A DNA stretch of 64,000 bases from Shewanella sp. Isolate13 (GTDB lineage Bacteria > Pseudomonadota > Gammaproteobacteria > Enterobacterales > Shewanellaceae). Location: NCBI RefSeq assembly GCF_022398325.1, contig NZ_JAKEVD010000006.1, forward strand, positions 104,166 to 168,165, read 5' to 3'. Both the position numbers and the translations under genes were made by a program. A model generated the notes under the pieces. That model was not told the origin of the DNA. It searched no databases and worked only from the letters and a program-made list of their open reading frames with translations. Shown here piece by piece: positions 1 through 8,957 of this stretch. Within the stretch, counting starts at the first letter, position 1, and the number at the start of each line of letters is the position of its first letter.

Positions 1-278
1 ATAAAACCCGCTATTACGCCGCCATGTAGTGCCGGCAAGATAGGGTTGCCTATATTGTCCTCTTTGGCTGGCAGCTTAAATACCAGCTCATCACCAAAAC
101 GCTCGACGGCCATGCCAATAAACTTGGCATAGGGAACGTGCTCAAGCAGATGACCAAAGTCATTGAGCTCTTTTGCTTTTTTAATGATGCTTTTAACGTC
201 TAACTTGCCACTCTCATCTTGGCCGTAGCTGTCTTGGGCTGAGTCAACAAGCTCACCGGTTTCATTAAGCATACTCAT
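1..278 (-). CDS. Hotdog-fold (PaaI-type) thioesterase, 3' end outside window
   Basis: Partial gene running off the left edge; only about the first 92 codons are present. The reading frame starts [13 protein letters not shown] and later carries LPALHGGVIAGF, the HGG-containing turn and helix start typical of PaaI/YdiI-like acyl-CoA thioesterases. The ATG at 278 is preceded by GGGAG seven bases upstream. This start overlaps the end of the upstream thioesterase gene by 14 bp, so the two are probably translationally coupled. Two related hotdog genes in tandem suggest a heteromeric enzyme or a duplicated pair acting on acyl-CoA. The substrate cannot be read from the sequence. Confidence 0.8.
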   Translation of the reverse strand, partial: MSMLNETGELVDSAQDSYGQDESGKLDVKSIIKKAKELNDFGHLLEHVPYAKFIGMAVERFGDELVFKLPAKEDNIGNPILPALHGGVIAGF

Positions 279-771
279 CGCTTTCTCCCATTAGTGCCTG
301 TCTAAACTCGTCCCCCACCATCTCTGGACTAATTCGCATAAATGAGCCAACCGCATGAGCGATGGGATCATCGATTGAATCTTGGTAAGCAATAGCACGG
401 GTAAAAGCCACGCTCGAGGAGAGCTTATAGCATTCGGCAAAACCATATACTGACTTATGGGGCTCTGCCGGCTTCATATAATCGACACGTAGATCCAGCG
501 TGGGCGAGATCTCAAGTAAGCGGAACTTATCGAAGATTGAACATACAACAGCGCAACCACTGGCGGTATCCATTAAAGTGGTAATTACCCCACCATGGAT
601 CACGCCTGTATCAGGGTATCCTACAAGTTGTTCGTCATAGGGCAGTTCAATTAACACCCGCTTACCACTCGCTTCTAGCACCTTCAATTTAAGCTTACGA
701 CATTGCGTCAACTGGTCGACAAAGCGACTCGCCATGCCGGTTAATGAATAATGCTCGCTACTGGCACTCAT
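265..771 (-). CDS. PaaI family hotdog thioesterase
   Basis: A 168-residue protein with the single hotdog domain expected of PaaI-type acyl-CoA thioesterases. Residues around 60-75 read [17 protein letters not shown], the conserved HGG motif with the following Asp (helix position) used in catalysis. The C-terminal strand region [18 protein letters not shown] is also typical. The start ATG overlaps the stop of the HIT gene upstream (ATGA), and its own end overlaps the next thioesterase by 14 bp, so the three genes form one tight operon read leftward. The enzyme is predicted to be cytoplasmic; the substrate is unknown. Confidence 0.85.
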   Translation of the reverse strand: MSASSEHYSLTGMASRFVDQLTQCRKLKLKVLEASGKRVLIELPYDEQLVGYPDTGVIHGGVITTLMDTASGCAVVCSIFDKFRLLEISPTLDLRVDYMKPAEPHKSVYGFAECYKLSSSVAFTRAIAYQDSIDDPIAHAVGSFMRISPEMVGDEFRQALMGESDEYA

Positions 772-1124
772 TCACTCAGGCTCAACATTGGGCCTAATGG
801 CTTTCCACCCAATAAATGCATATGGATATGGAAAACTTCTTGTCCACCGTGTTCATTACAGTTCATGATTAGACGGTAACCATCCTCTGCAATTCCAGCT
901 TCTTGAGCGAGTTTTGCCGCTACAGACATCATACGCCCCAACGCTTTCTCATCGGATGCCTTAATATCGTTTGCGGTAGGGATGTGATGATTAGGAATAA
1001 TTAAAATGTGTGTTGGCGCTTTAGGTGTGATGTCTCTAAATGCGGTAACGAGATCGTCTTGATACAAGATATCTGCAGGAATTTCACGTCGGATAATTTT
1101 ACTAAATATGGTTTCTTCGGCCAT
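768..1124 (-). CDS. hinT: HIT family purine nucleoside phosphoramidase (HinT)
   Basis: A 118-residue histidine-triad protein. The C-terminal motif HIHMHLLGG (residues about 100-108) is the HxHxHxx catalytic triad, and the N-terminal [19 protein letters not shown] and [16 protein letters not shown] segments are typical of HinT. The family hydrolyses AMP-NH2 and aminoacyl adenylates. The frame is open for 33 more codons upstream, but the ATG at 1124 has a GAGG ribosome site and matches the usual N-terminus MAEETIF, so I use it. First gene of a leftward operon with the two thioesterases (ATGA overlap). Confidence 0.92.
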   Translation of the reverse strand: MAEETIFSKIIRREIPADILYQDDLVTAFRDITPKAPTHILIIPNHHIPTANDIKASDEKALGRMMSVAAKLAQEAGIAEDGYRLIMNCNEHGGQEVFHIHMHLLGGKPLGPMLSLSE

Positions 1125-1319
1125 TTTTCTGCCCTCAAAAAGGAAATTACTAGCCATAGTATACTCGAAAATGTTGTCAAGGCGACGTAGATTACCGATG
1201 TAAATCATCAAATTGAACCGCAAGCTACAGCATACAAAATAAACAGATGTATATACAATATGGTTGACTTTGTCCTGCTTACGACTTCTAATGATGAAAA
1301 TATTTGCAGGAATTTGACA

Positions 1320-1733
1320 ATGCTAACGGAAAAAGAAACCGCACTACTCGATGCGGCCACCGAATTGGTGCAAGAAAAAGGCATGATTGCACTAAACATG
1401 TCTGATGTTCATAAGCGAGCAGGTTATTCTCGTGCCGCTCAGTACCAATCATTTAGTGATAAGAACGCCCTTCTTGCGGCTCTGTGTATGCGAGAGTTAG
1501 TAAACAACACTAAGGCTATCGAAGAGCAGCGCTTCGATGATTTTACTGGTGACTTTTCAGTCGTACTCAGACCTGTTGTATACCGTTACTTAAAGCTTTC
1601 TGACAGGTTAATGATCGATTCAGCCTTCGGTCTCATGTTAACCCAAGTTCGCTCCTTACCCGATGAAGAACGCTTTCACTTCTTAAAGAGCGGATTCGAG
1701 TTCCTAAATAAAGAACGTGAAATGAATAAATAG
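1320..1733 (+). CDS. TetR-type transcriptional regulator
   Basis: About 137 residues from the ATG at 1320, which has AGGA eight bases upstream; an in-frame start at 1260 lacks a comparable site. The N-terminus (residues 1-50) reads as a TetR helix-turn-helix: [29 protein letters not shown], followed by a [13 protein letters not shown] segment that matches the helix 3-4 boundary. The rest would be the ligand or dimer domain, but at about 85 residues it is shorter than usual for TetR. It is divergent from hinT and may act on that promoter. Ligand unknown. Confidence 0.7.
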   Translation: MLTEKETALLDAATELVQEKGMIALNMSDVHKRAGYSRAAQYQSFSDKNALLAALCMRELVNNTKAIEEQRFDDFTGDFSVVLRPVVYRYLKLSDRLMIDSAFGLMLTQVRSLPDEERFHFLKSGFEFLNKEREMNK

Positions 1734-1738
1734 ATTCT

Positions 1739-1770
1739 AAAATAGTCGGCCTATGCCGACTATTTTTTTA
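1739..1770 (+). terminator. Rho-independent terminator, convergent
   Basis: AATAGTCGGC at 1741-1750 pairs with GCCGACTATT at 1755-1764 around a CTAT loop and runs into T6. It lies between the TetR-type gene and the convergent membrane-protein gene and could serve both directions. Confidence 0.85.
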
Positions 1771-1781
1771 GCTGATTAAAC

Positions 1782-2228
1782 TCAACCCAACCTCTTCATT
1801 CCAGAGGTACCACTGAAATTATCAGTTAATACCTGCCCCTTCACTTGCAAAAATATCTTATAGCAATCTGAACAAACGTAACGACCAAATAAGGTATTTT
1901 TCGTTTCAAACTGATTGCAAAAAGTACATAAACCAAAACTAGCGACTTTCTTTTGAACATGTCTTATCTGTGATACTGGAGCGGCAGGTTTTATCCGAAT
2001 ATCTTCAGACAGAAGCAACATGCTCCGACTTAGTCCTATCGCCAGCAATTTAAATAGATAAATAGTGAGCGCAATGATTAAACTTGAGATCATGCTCATG
2101 ATACTTAGTTCTGAAGCATCACTCTTGATGGTAAACACGATTGCCGGCAAACAAATAAATGCAGCTAAGCAGGTTAACCCCCGATCAATTAACGGGAGTT
2201 GCCGCTCGAATTTTAACTCGCGAGCCAT
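1782..2228 (-). CDS. Membrane protein with C-terminal zinc-ribbon-like CxxC pairs
   Basis: 148 residues, family not recognised. Two hydrophobic segments (about residues 17-34 and 44-68) suggest two membrane helices. The C-terminal part has CTFC near residue 100 and CSDC near residue 118, spaced like a small zinc ribbon. Such a layout occurs in membrane-anchored zinc-ribbon proteins, but the function is unknown. The ATG lies two bases after the stop of the exported protein gene upstream, so the two are co-transcribed. The CxxC pairs and helices are seen directly; zinc binding is inferred. Confidence 0.65.
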   Translation of the reverse strand: MARELKFERQLPLIDRGLTCLAAFICLPAIVFTIKSDASELSIMSMISSLIIALTIYLFKLLAIGLSRSMLLLSEDIRIKPAAPVSQIRHVQKKVASFGLCTFCNQFETKNTLFGRYVCSDCYKIFLQVKGQVLTDNFSGTSGMKRLG

Positions 2229-2230
2229 CT

Positions 2231-2569
2231 TTAACTAAGCTCTTTGATCAGATAGACCACGCCATCTTTCTCATAAACATTTGTAACCTCACTTCCCTCC
2301 CCTAACACAACCACCTTATTGCCCGTGTCTGTAACGGCATTACCTGCAGCGTCTAATACAATTGCCACCCCCATAGCCGTTAAAAGAGGAGAATGGTACG
2401 CATGATAATGTCGGTGGTTTTTGGGGACGACTATAACCTTAGAACGCCCATAATGTTTACCAACTTTCTGACATTTGATCCCACCAGCTCGCTCACATCC
2501 TACAGTTGCAGCCTGAGTTGAAAACACACTCATAGCAAAAAAAACTGCAGCACAAGTCATCAATTTCAT
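2231..2569 (-). CDS. Small exported protein of unknown function
   Basis: 112 residues from the ATG at 2569, which has GAGAG upstream and opens a clear signal peptide (MKLMTCAAVFFAMSVFSTQA, cleavage likely after TQA). The frame is open further upstream, but that would bury the signal. The mature part has two cysteines (GCERAGGIKC), a His/Tyr-rich stretch (NHRHYHAYH) and a Gly/Val-rich C-terminus with VVVLGEGSEVTNVYEKDGVVY. I recognise no family. It sits directly upstream of the CxxC membrane protein, suggesting a shared envelope role. Confidence 0.65.
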   Translation of the reverse strand: MKLMTCAAVFFAMSVFSTQAATVGCERAGGIKCQKVGKHYGRSKVIVVPKNHRHYHAYHSPLLTAMGVAIVLDAAGNAVTDTGNKVVVLGEGSEVTNVYEKDGVVYLIKELS

Positions 2570-2667
2570 CGACCGCTCTCTTATTAAATAACCAAAATCT
2601 GAGCGAATCATAACCCAACAGCTATACATGTGTACACACATAACAACATAAAGCTGACAGGAGGCAC

Positions 2668-2691
2668 AAAAAAAGCCCCAATAATGGGGCC
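2668..2691 (-). terminator. Rho-independent terminator of the CsgD-like regulator gene
   Basis: On the minus strand GCCCCA-TTAT-TGGGGC is followed by seven T. It lies downstream of the LuxR-type gene and upstream of the small exported-protein gene, separating the two transcription units. Confidence 0.8.
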
Positions 2692-2862
2692 TTAGATCAT
2701 ATCAAATATGTTTTCTAGGGATGCCCTAGCCTTATTTAAGGCTACTTTTACACACTCAAGCGAATCAAATATTACTTAAAAATAGGGTTATCAAGCCCCG
2801 TTTGGCTATCGTCTAAGCTCCACCCACACAACCAATCCCCAAAGCAATCAGATGCTAGGAGT

Positions 2863-3498
2863 TTACTGCGTCACTTCATGTAGATTTGTTTGCGCCCAAG
2901 CGATAGCCTGGCCACGGCTGGAGACGCCTATCTTTCGAAATGCTCGATAGAGGTGAGTCTTAATGGTACTTTCACTGACAAATAATCTATTGGCAATATC
3001 GATATTGGTGCTACCGCTACGCAGCACCTGTAACACTTCTCGTTCTCTAATTGTCAGTGTTTCAACATTGTCTGATACAGGATCTTTACTAGCGCTGGAC
3101 TCGATAAAGCTCTGAGGTATAACGACCTTACCCTTTAGGATCTCCGTCATGCCCTCCCCGATACTTTCTAGGGATGCATCTGAGTAAAAAACACCTGCGG
3201 TAACTGAAGCATTAACCAGAAACTTTGCATCGATCTGCTTAGGAAAGTGAATAAACACAACCCGTGTAACATTACTCGCTTTATCTATCCGTTTTTGGAT
3301 CTGATAGGCGGTTTGAACATCGACAGTCGCAAGATCGATCAAGATAATCGTAATACGAGTCTCTAATAGTTCGCTGTTAAAATGCTCGGGAGCAACCCTA
3401 TGTAATTTAACCAAAAACTCTTGTGGCCATCTTGTATTGAGAAGATCCGCAAATAGATGCGAACGAGTTATCACCACCCAATGTGTCACTTTAAACAT
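2863..3498 (-). CDS. CsgD-like LuxR-family transcriptional regulator
   Basis: 211 residues. The C-terminal domain (about 145-205) is a LuxR helix-turn-helix: LTIREREVLQVL, then NIDIANRLFVSESTIKTHLYRAFRKIGVSSR. The N-terminal domain (1-125) resembles a receiver fold but lacks the acidic pair after strand 1 (VVITR), as in CsgD. ILIDL near residue 53 keeps one Asp. This suggests phosphorylation-independent control. CsgD-type regulators govern curli and biofilm genes, but no curli genes are present here, so it is an orphan. Long upstream region (over 700 bp) without genes. Confidence 0.8.
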   Translation of the reverse strand: MFKVTHWVVITRSHLFADLLNTRWPQEFLVKLHRVAPEHFNSELLETRITIILIDLATVDVQTAYQIQKRIDKASNVTRVVFIHFPKQIDAKFLVNASVTAGVFYSDASLESIGEGMTEILKGKVVIPQSFIESSASKDPVSDNVETLTIREREVLQVLRSGSTNIDIANRLFVSESTIKTHLYRAFRKIGVSSRGQAIAWAQTNLHEVTQ

Positions 3499-4182
3499 AA
3501 ACTCACTCCATGTTTATTCTTTATCATCATCCGTGTAGGCAACATTGTAATACACTTACGCCACAAATAAACACCAAACAACTCACGTAAGCGCTACAAC
3601 ACATAGTTAGGTTTACGTGCGCCATGGCCCAATGTTACCGATGCTAACAGCCGCTGACCATATTGAACAACCGTTCCATATTGAGCAGGAAGAAAAAGAA
3701 GCACCGCTAGTCACATTGTCTGAGCCCATATAACTTCAGTTCGAAAAGAGTTGCTCTTCCCATGACATACTGCCGTCAACGATTGGCTTTACTGCAATAA
3801 CGCGGTCATTATGTCGTTAAACTCTCTCTGCATCGTCAATCCTGAGTATTAAAAATCACCCAACAAAATGACTAGCTTACGGTCAAAAACTAGACTTTAT
3901 TACGTAATTGAAGCCTATCGAACCAGAGCAGAGAAACTAACATTAACGACTTATAAAAAAGTGAAGCCCAAGAATTTACCGTTATCCTGTTCAGAATAAA
4001 GCTAAGCTAAATCGAGTGATTTAAAGGGAAATATAAAAGGATGACGATTTCGGTGGCAAAACAACTACGACTAAAGGGTAGCGACTTTAGTATTCCTTCC
4101 ACAAAATACACTATGGGAGCTATAGGTAGTCCTCTAAAACTAAGTGACAGTAACATCCCTCCCGCAGCTAATTTCAGTCCAT
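3499..4182. other. Gene-free region upstream of the CsgD-like regulator
   Basis: No open frame with coding character was found on either strand. The half nearest 3500-3700 presumably carries the promoter of the CsgD-like gene. It includes a near-perfect direct repeat CCATATTGAACA / CCATATTGAGCA around 3657-3690. The rest (3700-4180) shows no gene, strong hairpin or mobile-element ends that I can recognise. A small RNA or decayed gene cannot be excluded. Confidence 0.5.
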
Positions 4183-4209
4183 AAAAAAAGCCAGCTCGAT
4201 GCTGGCTCT
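4183..4209 (-). terminator. Rho-independent terminator of cctA
   Basis: Minus strand AGCCAGC-ATCGA-GCTGGCT followed by T7, 26 bp after the cytochrome stop codon. Confidence 0.85.
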
Positions 4210-4234
4210 TGTTAGCAAATTGAGTTAACTCAAA

Positions 4235-4582
4235 TTACTTAAGTGCAGACTCTGCAGTACGGCCATCATCATGACAGCTATCACAAGTTGGCTTGTCACC
4301 CACGTTCATTTCGTGTGGCGCGTGACAATCGGCACACATTAGCATGCCATCATGCGGTTGGTGAACAGCGTCCATTTCCGCTAGCGTACCGTGACAAGAC
4401 TGACACTGTTCAAATTCATATTCGCCATCAGCAGATGGAGAACCATCGGCGTGACACGCTTCACAACCATCCATCTCAGCATGCATTTCAGCTAGCTCTT
4501 GACCTTCAGCGAAAGCTGATGGAGATAAAGCCAGTGCTGCGAATGCCGCACCGAAGACTAGACTTAGTAGTTTATTGCTCAC
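4235..4582 (-). CDS. cctA: Small tetraheme cytochrome c (periplasmic electron carrier)
   Basis: 115 residues from a GTG start at 4582, which has TGAGGAT at normal distance and yields a clean signal peptide (cleavage near SPSAFA). Four CxxCH haem sites are visible: CEACH, CQSCH, CADCH and CDSCH. Length and spacing match the Shewanella small tetraheme cytochrome, including segments such as QCQSCHG and DAVHQPHDG. This abundant periplasmic protein carries electrons between CymA-type quinol oxidases and terminal reductases during anaerobic respiration. Monocistronic by its own terminator. The GTG start, rather than the upstream in-frame codon, is my choice. Confidence 0.93.
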   Translation of the reverse strand: MSNKLLSLVFGAAFAALALSPSAFAEGQELAEMHAEMDGCEACHADGSPSADGEYEFEQCQSCHGTLAEMDAVHQPHDGMLMCADCHAPHEMNVGDKPTCDSCHDDGRTAESALK

Positions 4583-4817
4583 AATTGTATCCTCATTTGA
4601 TGTCCGCATAGTGAAAACTTAATAGTCAGGTCGTTTTCATCTTGCGCACAATATTTTTTTAGTACGATTTAGATTAATTTAGCTAAGCATTATCTAATTC
4701 GCAACTAATTTAGCTGAAAGATCATATCATTGTGATAATCCCCAAAACGTGCGCTCAGTCAAACTACTCCAGTGAATATGACAATTGTACGTGTTTATCG
4801 CCTTGATTTTGAGCAAT

Positions 4818-4860
4818 AAAAAAGCGGTTCGGAGAATTTAACTCCGAACCGCTTATTTTT
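4818..4860 (-). terminator. Strong hairpin terminator of htpX
   Basis: A 13-bp perfect stem (4822-4834 with 4842-4854, AAGCGGTTCGGAG and its complement) with A and T runs on both sides, just downstream of htpX on the minus strand. It could work in both directions. Confidence 0.9.
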
Positions 4861-4874
4861 TAGAAATGGGTAAT

Positions 4875-5738
4875 TTAGCGTGCTCTTAACGCCGCAATAC
4901 GCTTTTCTAGTGGCGGGTGACTCATTAGTAATTCCGCCATTGATTTCTTACCGTTAATGCCGAATGCCGACATTGAGGCTGGCATTGCCCCCGTTTCAGG
5001 GCCTTGACGTAGTCTATCCAATGCCGCAATCATCTTCTCTTTACCAGCTAGACGTGCAGCGCCTTCATCGGCTCTGTATTCACGAATACGTGAGAAGTAA
5101 GCAACGATCATCGACGCAAGGATACCAAACAGCATATCTAATACGAACACTACCGCCATATAAGCGAACATGCCAAGACCTTCGCCCTCTTCGTCATTAC
5201 TTGAAACAAAGTTATCAATGATGCCTGCAACCACGCGGGCCGCGAAGATAACAAATGTGTTCACGACACCTTGAATAAGGGTCAAGGTCACCATGTCACC
5301 ATTAGCAACGTGACTAACTTCGTGTGCAAGAACCGCTTCGATCTCATCTTGACTCATGCCATACAGAAGGCCACTGCTCACAGCAACTAACGAGTTGTCT
5401 TTACTTGGACCGGTAGCAAAAGCATTTAGCTCAGGCGACTGGTAGATAGCAACTTCTGGCATCTTAATACCGGCTTGCTCTGCTTGACGAGCAACGGTCT
5501 CAACTAACCAGCGCTCAGTGTTATCACGTGGTGTAGTAATAACCTCACAGCCCATGGTCTTTTTAGCCATCCACTTTGAGATTGCCAAGCTGATAAATGC
5601 ACCACCAAAACCAAATATCGCGGCGAATACTAATAAGCCGCCCATGGTAGAGGTGTTAACACCTAGAATAGACATCACAATGGATGCCACTAATAAGATC
5701 GCCATGTTAGTGGCAATCAGTAAAAATATACGCTTCAT
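4875..5738 (-). CDS. htpX: Membrane zinc metalloprotease HtpX
   Basis: 287 residues, the standard length. N-terminal helices at about 5-22 and 32-52, then the zinc motif HEVSH near residue 140 ([13 protein letters not shown]), two more hydrophobic stretches around 160-175 and 190-215, and the third ligand region [13 protein letters not shown]. HtpX degrades misfolded inner-membrane proteins together with FtsH. Its ribosome site is AGGAGC just before the ATG. Single gene, terminated by its own hairpin. Confidence 0.96.
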   Translation of the reverse strand: MKRIFLLIATNMAILLVASIVMSILGVNTSTMGGLLVFAAIFGFGGAFISLAISKWMAKKTMGCEVITTPRDNTERWLVETVARQAEQAGIKMPEVAIYQSPELNAFATGPSKDNSLVAVSSGLLYGMSQDEIEAVLAHEVSHVANGDMVTLTLIQGVVNTFVIFAARVVAGIIDNFVSSNDEEGEGLGMFAYMAVVFVLDMLFGILASMIVAYFSRIREYRADEGAARLAGKEKMIAALDRLRQGPETGAMPASMSAFGINGKKSMAELLMSHPPLEKRIAALRAR

Positions 5739-5970
5739 TTAAGCTCCTGTAGGATACAAAATACCTGATATACACTCTTGAAGACATAATATGTCCAAAA
5801 AACAAGAATTCAAGGGGAGAGATAGAAAAATTATCTATCATTGCTTCAATAATAGCCGCTTCAGCTCCACTTACTATCAAGTAGGATGAGTCTAGGTTTA
5901 TTTCATTAAAACAAGATTAATTTAATCCGCCAAAGATTAGAATTATATTGAACTGGGATTAATCTTTTTT

Positions 5971-6021
5971 AACAAAAAGATAAGCCTAATTTTTTGAATT
6001 GGCAATTCGCAAGATTAGGCT
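5971..6021 (-). terminator. Long hairpin downstream of bioD
   Basis: AGCCTAAT at 5983-5990 pairs with ATTAGGCT at 6014-6021, with an inner GAATT/AATTC stem. On the minus strand the hairpin is followed by TATCTTTTTG. It is the likely terminator of bioBFCD. The remaining 230 bp up to htpX (5739-5970) is AT-rich, carries the htpX promoter region by position, and shows no gene. Confidence 0.65.
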
Positions 6022-6046
6022 GGTATTTGAGGTGAAATCGTCTCGA

Positions 6047-6718
6047 TTACACCGACTGTAGTGGCGTTAAATCAAGGTGGCTTGCTGCAGCCTCAGCGGT
6101 AGCATCAACAAGGTGAGGAACATAACCTAGGAACGGCGCCGCGAGCTGCGACTTTAGCGTCTCAAGGTTTTGCTCAGGGTACGCCATATCCGAGTCAATT
6201 TGGTTTGCTACCCAGCCAACAAGATTCAAGCCGTCAGCCTTAATTGCTTCAGCCGTCAATAATGCGTGATTCAAGCAACCTAACTTCATGCCCACCACCA
6301 AGATGACTGGTAACTGCATTGATTGGACAACTTCTGAAAGGTAATGCCCTTCCCCTAACGGCAAACGCCAGCCGCCCGCGCCTTCAATTAGACAAAAATC
6401 GGCACCAACAAATTCAGACATCTTTAGCAATGCTTCGATTCGCTTAGGCTCTAACTTTACCCCTTTCTCCGCTGCGGCAAGATGCGGCGCAATGGCAGGC
6501 TCAAAGGCAAACGGGTTGATGTCGTCATAAGGAAGCTTAATGCTCGATGCGGCCATAAGTGCTAGCGCATCGCTGTTTCTAAGTCCCATTTCAGTTTGCT
6601 CGCAGCCAGAGGCTATCGGCTTAAAGCCTACAGTCTCGCCCTTAGCGGCCGTTAGCAATGCAGAAGAGATCAAGGTTTTACCACAGTCGGTATCGGTACC
6701 AGTTACAAAAAATGTCAT
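6047..6718 (-). CDS. bioD: Dethiobiotin synthetase
   Basis: 223 residues from the ATG at 6718 (GGAG five bases upstream; an in-frame GTG lies two codons earlier but sits on the ribosome site). The P-loop GTDTDCGKT is at the N-terminus, with FKPIASGCE (substrate Lys) and LIEGAGGWRLPL (Walker-B region) further on. It makes dethiobiotin from 7,8-diaminopelargonate, CO2 and ATP. Last gene of the leftward bioBFCD cluster, 27 bp after bioC. Confidence 0.95.
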   Translation of the reverse strand: MTFFVTGTDTDCGKTLISSALLTAAKGETVGFKPIASGCEQTEMGLRNSDALALMAASSIKLPYDDINPFAFEPAIAPHLAAAEKGVKLEPKRIEALLKMSEFVGADFCLIEGAGGWRLPLGEGHYLSEVVQSMQLPVILVVGMKLGCLNHALLTAEAIKADGLNLVGWVANQIDSDMAYPEQNLETLKSQLAAPFLGYVPHLVDATAEAAASHLDLTPLQSV

Positions 6719-6745
6719 GTCCACTCCAAATTGTCTCAGCTGCGT

Positions 6746-7516
6746 TTAGCGCTTTTTCCGCGCCTTAATAAAGCTAATGTTATATGTTAAAGGTAGGCCC
6801 TCTGGGGCTCTGCTCAACTCTGCCTTAAGCTGTAATGCTTGCCAATCCTTACGTCCTCTCAATGTGACTTGAGGCTGATTAACTCCCTGTTGTTGCTTAA
6901 CAATTGACGCCCCCACTCCCTTTATTGACTGCAATAACCCTCTTAAATCCGTGAAGTAAACAGTGACCGCTTTGGTTTCAAACGACTCAAGCTGCCAATC
7001 TTCATCGTCAAAACAAGCCACTAACTCCTGCTCATCGATAAACGAATTCACTTTAAAACCAAGCTCAGATAACTGCATAAGGCTATCTTTGGCAACAATA
7101 CTCATATTCAACTCACCACCTTCGGTGAGTACTCTATTGGCTTCAGACACAGCTTTAGGGAGGTTTTGGCACCACTGCAGGGCGACATTCGAGTAGATGC
7201 TGTCTATAGTGCCGTCAGCAATAGGTAAGTTTTGCGCATCACCACAGATAGGTGTGTAATGAGGAAAACGGCCTTTAAGCGTTTTAAGCATGCCGTCGGC
7301 AATATCAAGGCAAAAGACTTGGTTTACACGCTCAAAATGGGAAAAACACGTGCCTGGCCCTGCGCCGATATCGAGCAAGCGACCACCGGGGGTCATCTGT
7401 GCCAACAAACGGCTAGCCGTCTGCTGCTGTAGCACATCATAGCTGTGGTAATGCGCCGCTGCGGCAGAGAAGCGTTCTGCAACCTCTTGGCTAAGCTTAT
7501 CTGATCCTGTATTCAC
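6746..7516 (-). CDS. bioC: Malonyl-ACP O-methyltransferase
   Basis: 256 residues from a GTG at 7516 with AGGA upstream. It is a class I SAM methyltransferase: motif I LLDIGAGPGT near residue 48, motif II FCLDIADGML, GDAQNLPI, then SNVALQWC. The start VAERFSAAAAHYHSYDVLQ is characteristic of BioC. It methylates malonyl-ACP to mask the free carboxyl at entry into fatty-acid elongation for pimelate synthesis. No bioH is seen in the window. Confidence 0.93.
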   Translation of the reverse strand: MNTGSDKLSQEVAERFSAAAAHYHSYDVLQQQTASRLLAQMTPGGRLLDIGAGPGTCFSHFERVNQVFCLDIADGMLKTLKGRFPHYTPICGDAQNLPIADGTIDSIYSNVALQWCQNLPKAVSEANRVLTEGGELNMSIVAKDSLMQLSELGFKVNSFIDEQELVACFDDEDWQLESFETKAVTVYFTDLRGLLQSIKGVGASIVKQQQGVNQPQVTLRGRKDWQALQLKAELSRAPEGLPLTYNISFIKARKKR

Positions 7517-7593
7517 TGCATTGGATCCTAAACAATCAATTACTTTGATAATTTCAATTAAAAAAATGAGTTAAGAATGAATCCCTACGCTCA

Positions 7594-8787
7594 TTAATCG
7601 TCACTCAATATGCTTGCTAGCACATCCACTAACGCTAGGATATCTTTCTGACAGTGGTTAGCATTCAGTGTCAGCCTTAGCCTCGCGGCATCCTTAGGTA
7701 CGGTTGGCGGCCTAATGGCGCCCAACCAAAAGCCATGCTCTTTCAATCGTTTGGCAACGGCCATCGTCTTAGCCGAATCGCCAAGTATAATAGGCTGTAT
7801 CGCAGTCTGTGAGTCGGTCAGCTTAATATCATTTTCTGCACAGGCTTCCCTAAAACAGCTGATATTGTTACTCAGTTTTTCCCGCAACTCTGGCTGTTCT
7901 TTTATCACTTTTATCGCCGTATAAGCTGCTGCCGCGCTCGCAGGAGACAAGGCTGTAGAATAGATATATTGGCGAGCGTTGGCGACTAAGAAATCGATCA
8001 GTTCTTGGCTGCCTAAAACTGCCGCTCCCTGCCCCCCCATAGCTTTACCAAAAGTAACCAACTGCGCATCAATTTTGCTCCCATCAGATAGGCGTGACGC
8101 ACCGAGTCCATTTTCACCTAGTACACCAAAACCATGAGCATCATCGACGATGAGCCAGCACTGATGTTGTTTACAAAGTGCTGACAACTCGGCTAATGGT
8201 GCTAAATCACCGTCCATACTAAACACACTTTCGGTAATTAAAGCGCTAGGCTTGAAGCGTTCTAAATGGCTCTTAGCACTTTCTAAGTCATTATGACTAA
8301 AGCGCTTAAGCTTGGCACCACTGTCTTGAATACCATCTATGATAGAGGCGTGGATCAACTTATCCGCCAATACTAAGTCCGTTTCATTAAACAGAGTTTT
8401 CATCAATGCGGTATTAGCACTAAAGCCGGAGCAAAACAGCAGTGCCGCCTCATGACCTGTCGCATCACACAGAGCCTGCTCTAGTTGCAGGTGTGCTTGG
8501 CTGTAACCAACCACTAAAGGTGACGCTGTACTGCCTACGCCATAGTCTTTCGCCCCTTGATAGAGCGCCTCTATAAGGACCGGAGATGTTGACAGGCCTA
8601 AATAGTCATTGCTACTGAAATTAACATATGGCAGAGCATCAACTTCGAAGTAGTTAGATTGGTTCGAGTCCAAAACAAGGTTGACTCGTCTCCTAAGCAG
8701 CCCCTGCTCATCTAATAATTGATTTTTTGTGATCACCCGAGTGTTCAATGACTCTTCTACAGGCGAACTAATGGAACTTTCTGACAT
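7594..8787 (-). CDS. bioF: 8-amino-7-oxononanoate synthase
   Basis: 397 residues, a PLP-dependent alpha-oxoamine synthase. Visible landmarks are FSSNDYLGLS near residue 60, LLFCSGFSANTA, the PLP-Asp region LIVDDAHGFGVLG and the PLP-lysine segment TFGKAMGGQGAAV. It condenses pimeloyl-ACP with alanine. Between bioB (170 bp upstream, with a hairpin) and bioC (77 bp downstream). Confidence 0.95.
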   Translation of the reverse strand: MSESSISSPVEESLNTRVITKNQLLDEQGLLRRRVNLVLDSNQSNYFEVDALPYVNFSSNDYLGLSTSPVLIEALYQGAKDYGVGSTASPLVVGYSQAHLQLEQALCDATGHEAALLFCSGFSANTALMKTLFNETDLVLADKLIHASIIDGIQDSGAKLKRFSHNDLESAKSHLERFKPSALITESVFSMDGDLAPLAELSALCKQHQCWLIVDDAHGFGVLGENGLGASRLSDGSKIDAQLVTFGKAMGGQGAAVLGSQELIDFLVANARQYIYSTALSPASAAAAYTAIKVIKEQPELREKLSNNISCFREACAENDIKLTDSQTAIQPIILGDSAKTMAVAKRLKEHGFWLGAIRPPTVPKDAARLRLTLNANHCQKDILALVDVLASILSDD

Positions 8788-8820
8788 TAAGCTAGCTCAA
8801 TTTAAAAACGTAAATAACCA

Positions 8821-8856
8821 ACAAACCCACTTAAATAAAAGATTAAGTGGGTTTGT
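8821..8856 (-). terminator. Hairpin between bioB and bioF
   Basis: A perfect 14-bp stem (8821-8834 with 8843-8856, ACAAACCCACTTAA) with an 8-base loop. On the minus strand the 3' side runs into GGGTTTGTTGG, with no clean T-run. It may act as a partial terminator, an attenuator or an mRNA stabiliser between bioB and bioF. Confidence 0.5.
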
Positions 8857-8957
8857 ATTAACTCCATGTATTTAGTACTAAGCAGCCACTATCAACATAA
8901 AGCATGAAACGGCACTCATAAAAATACGCCCCTTGTGACAGACAAGCGCAGACCTAA

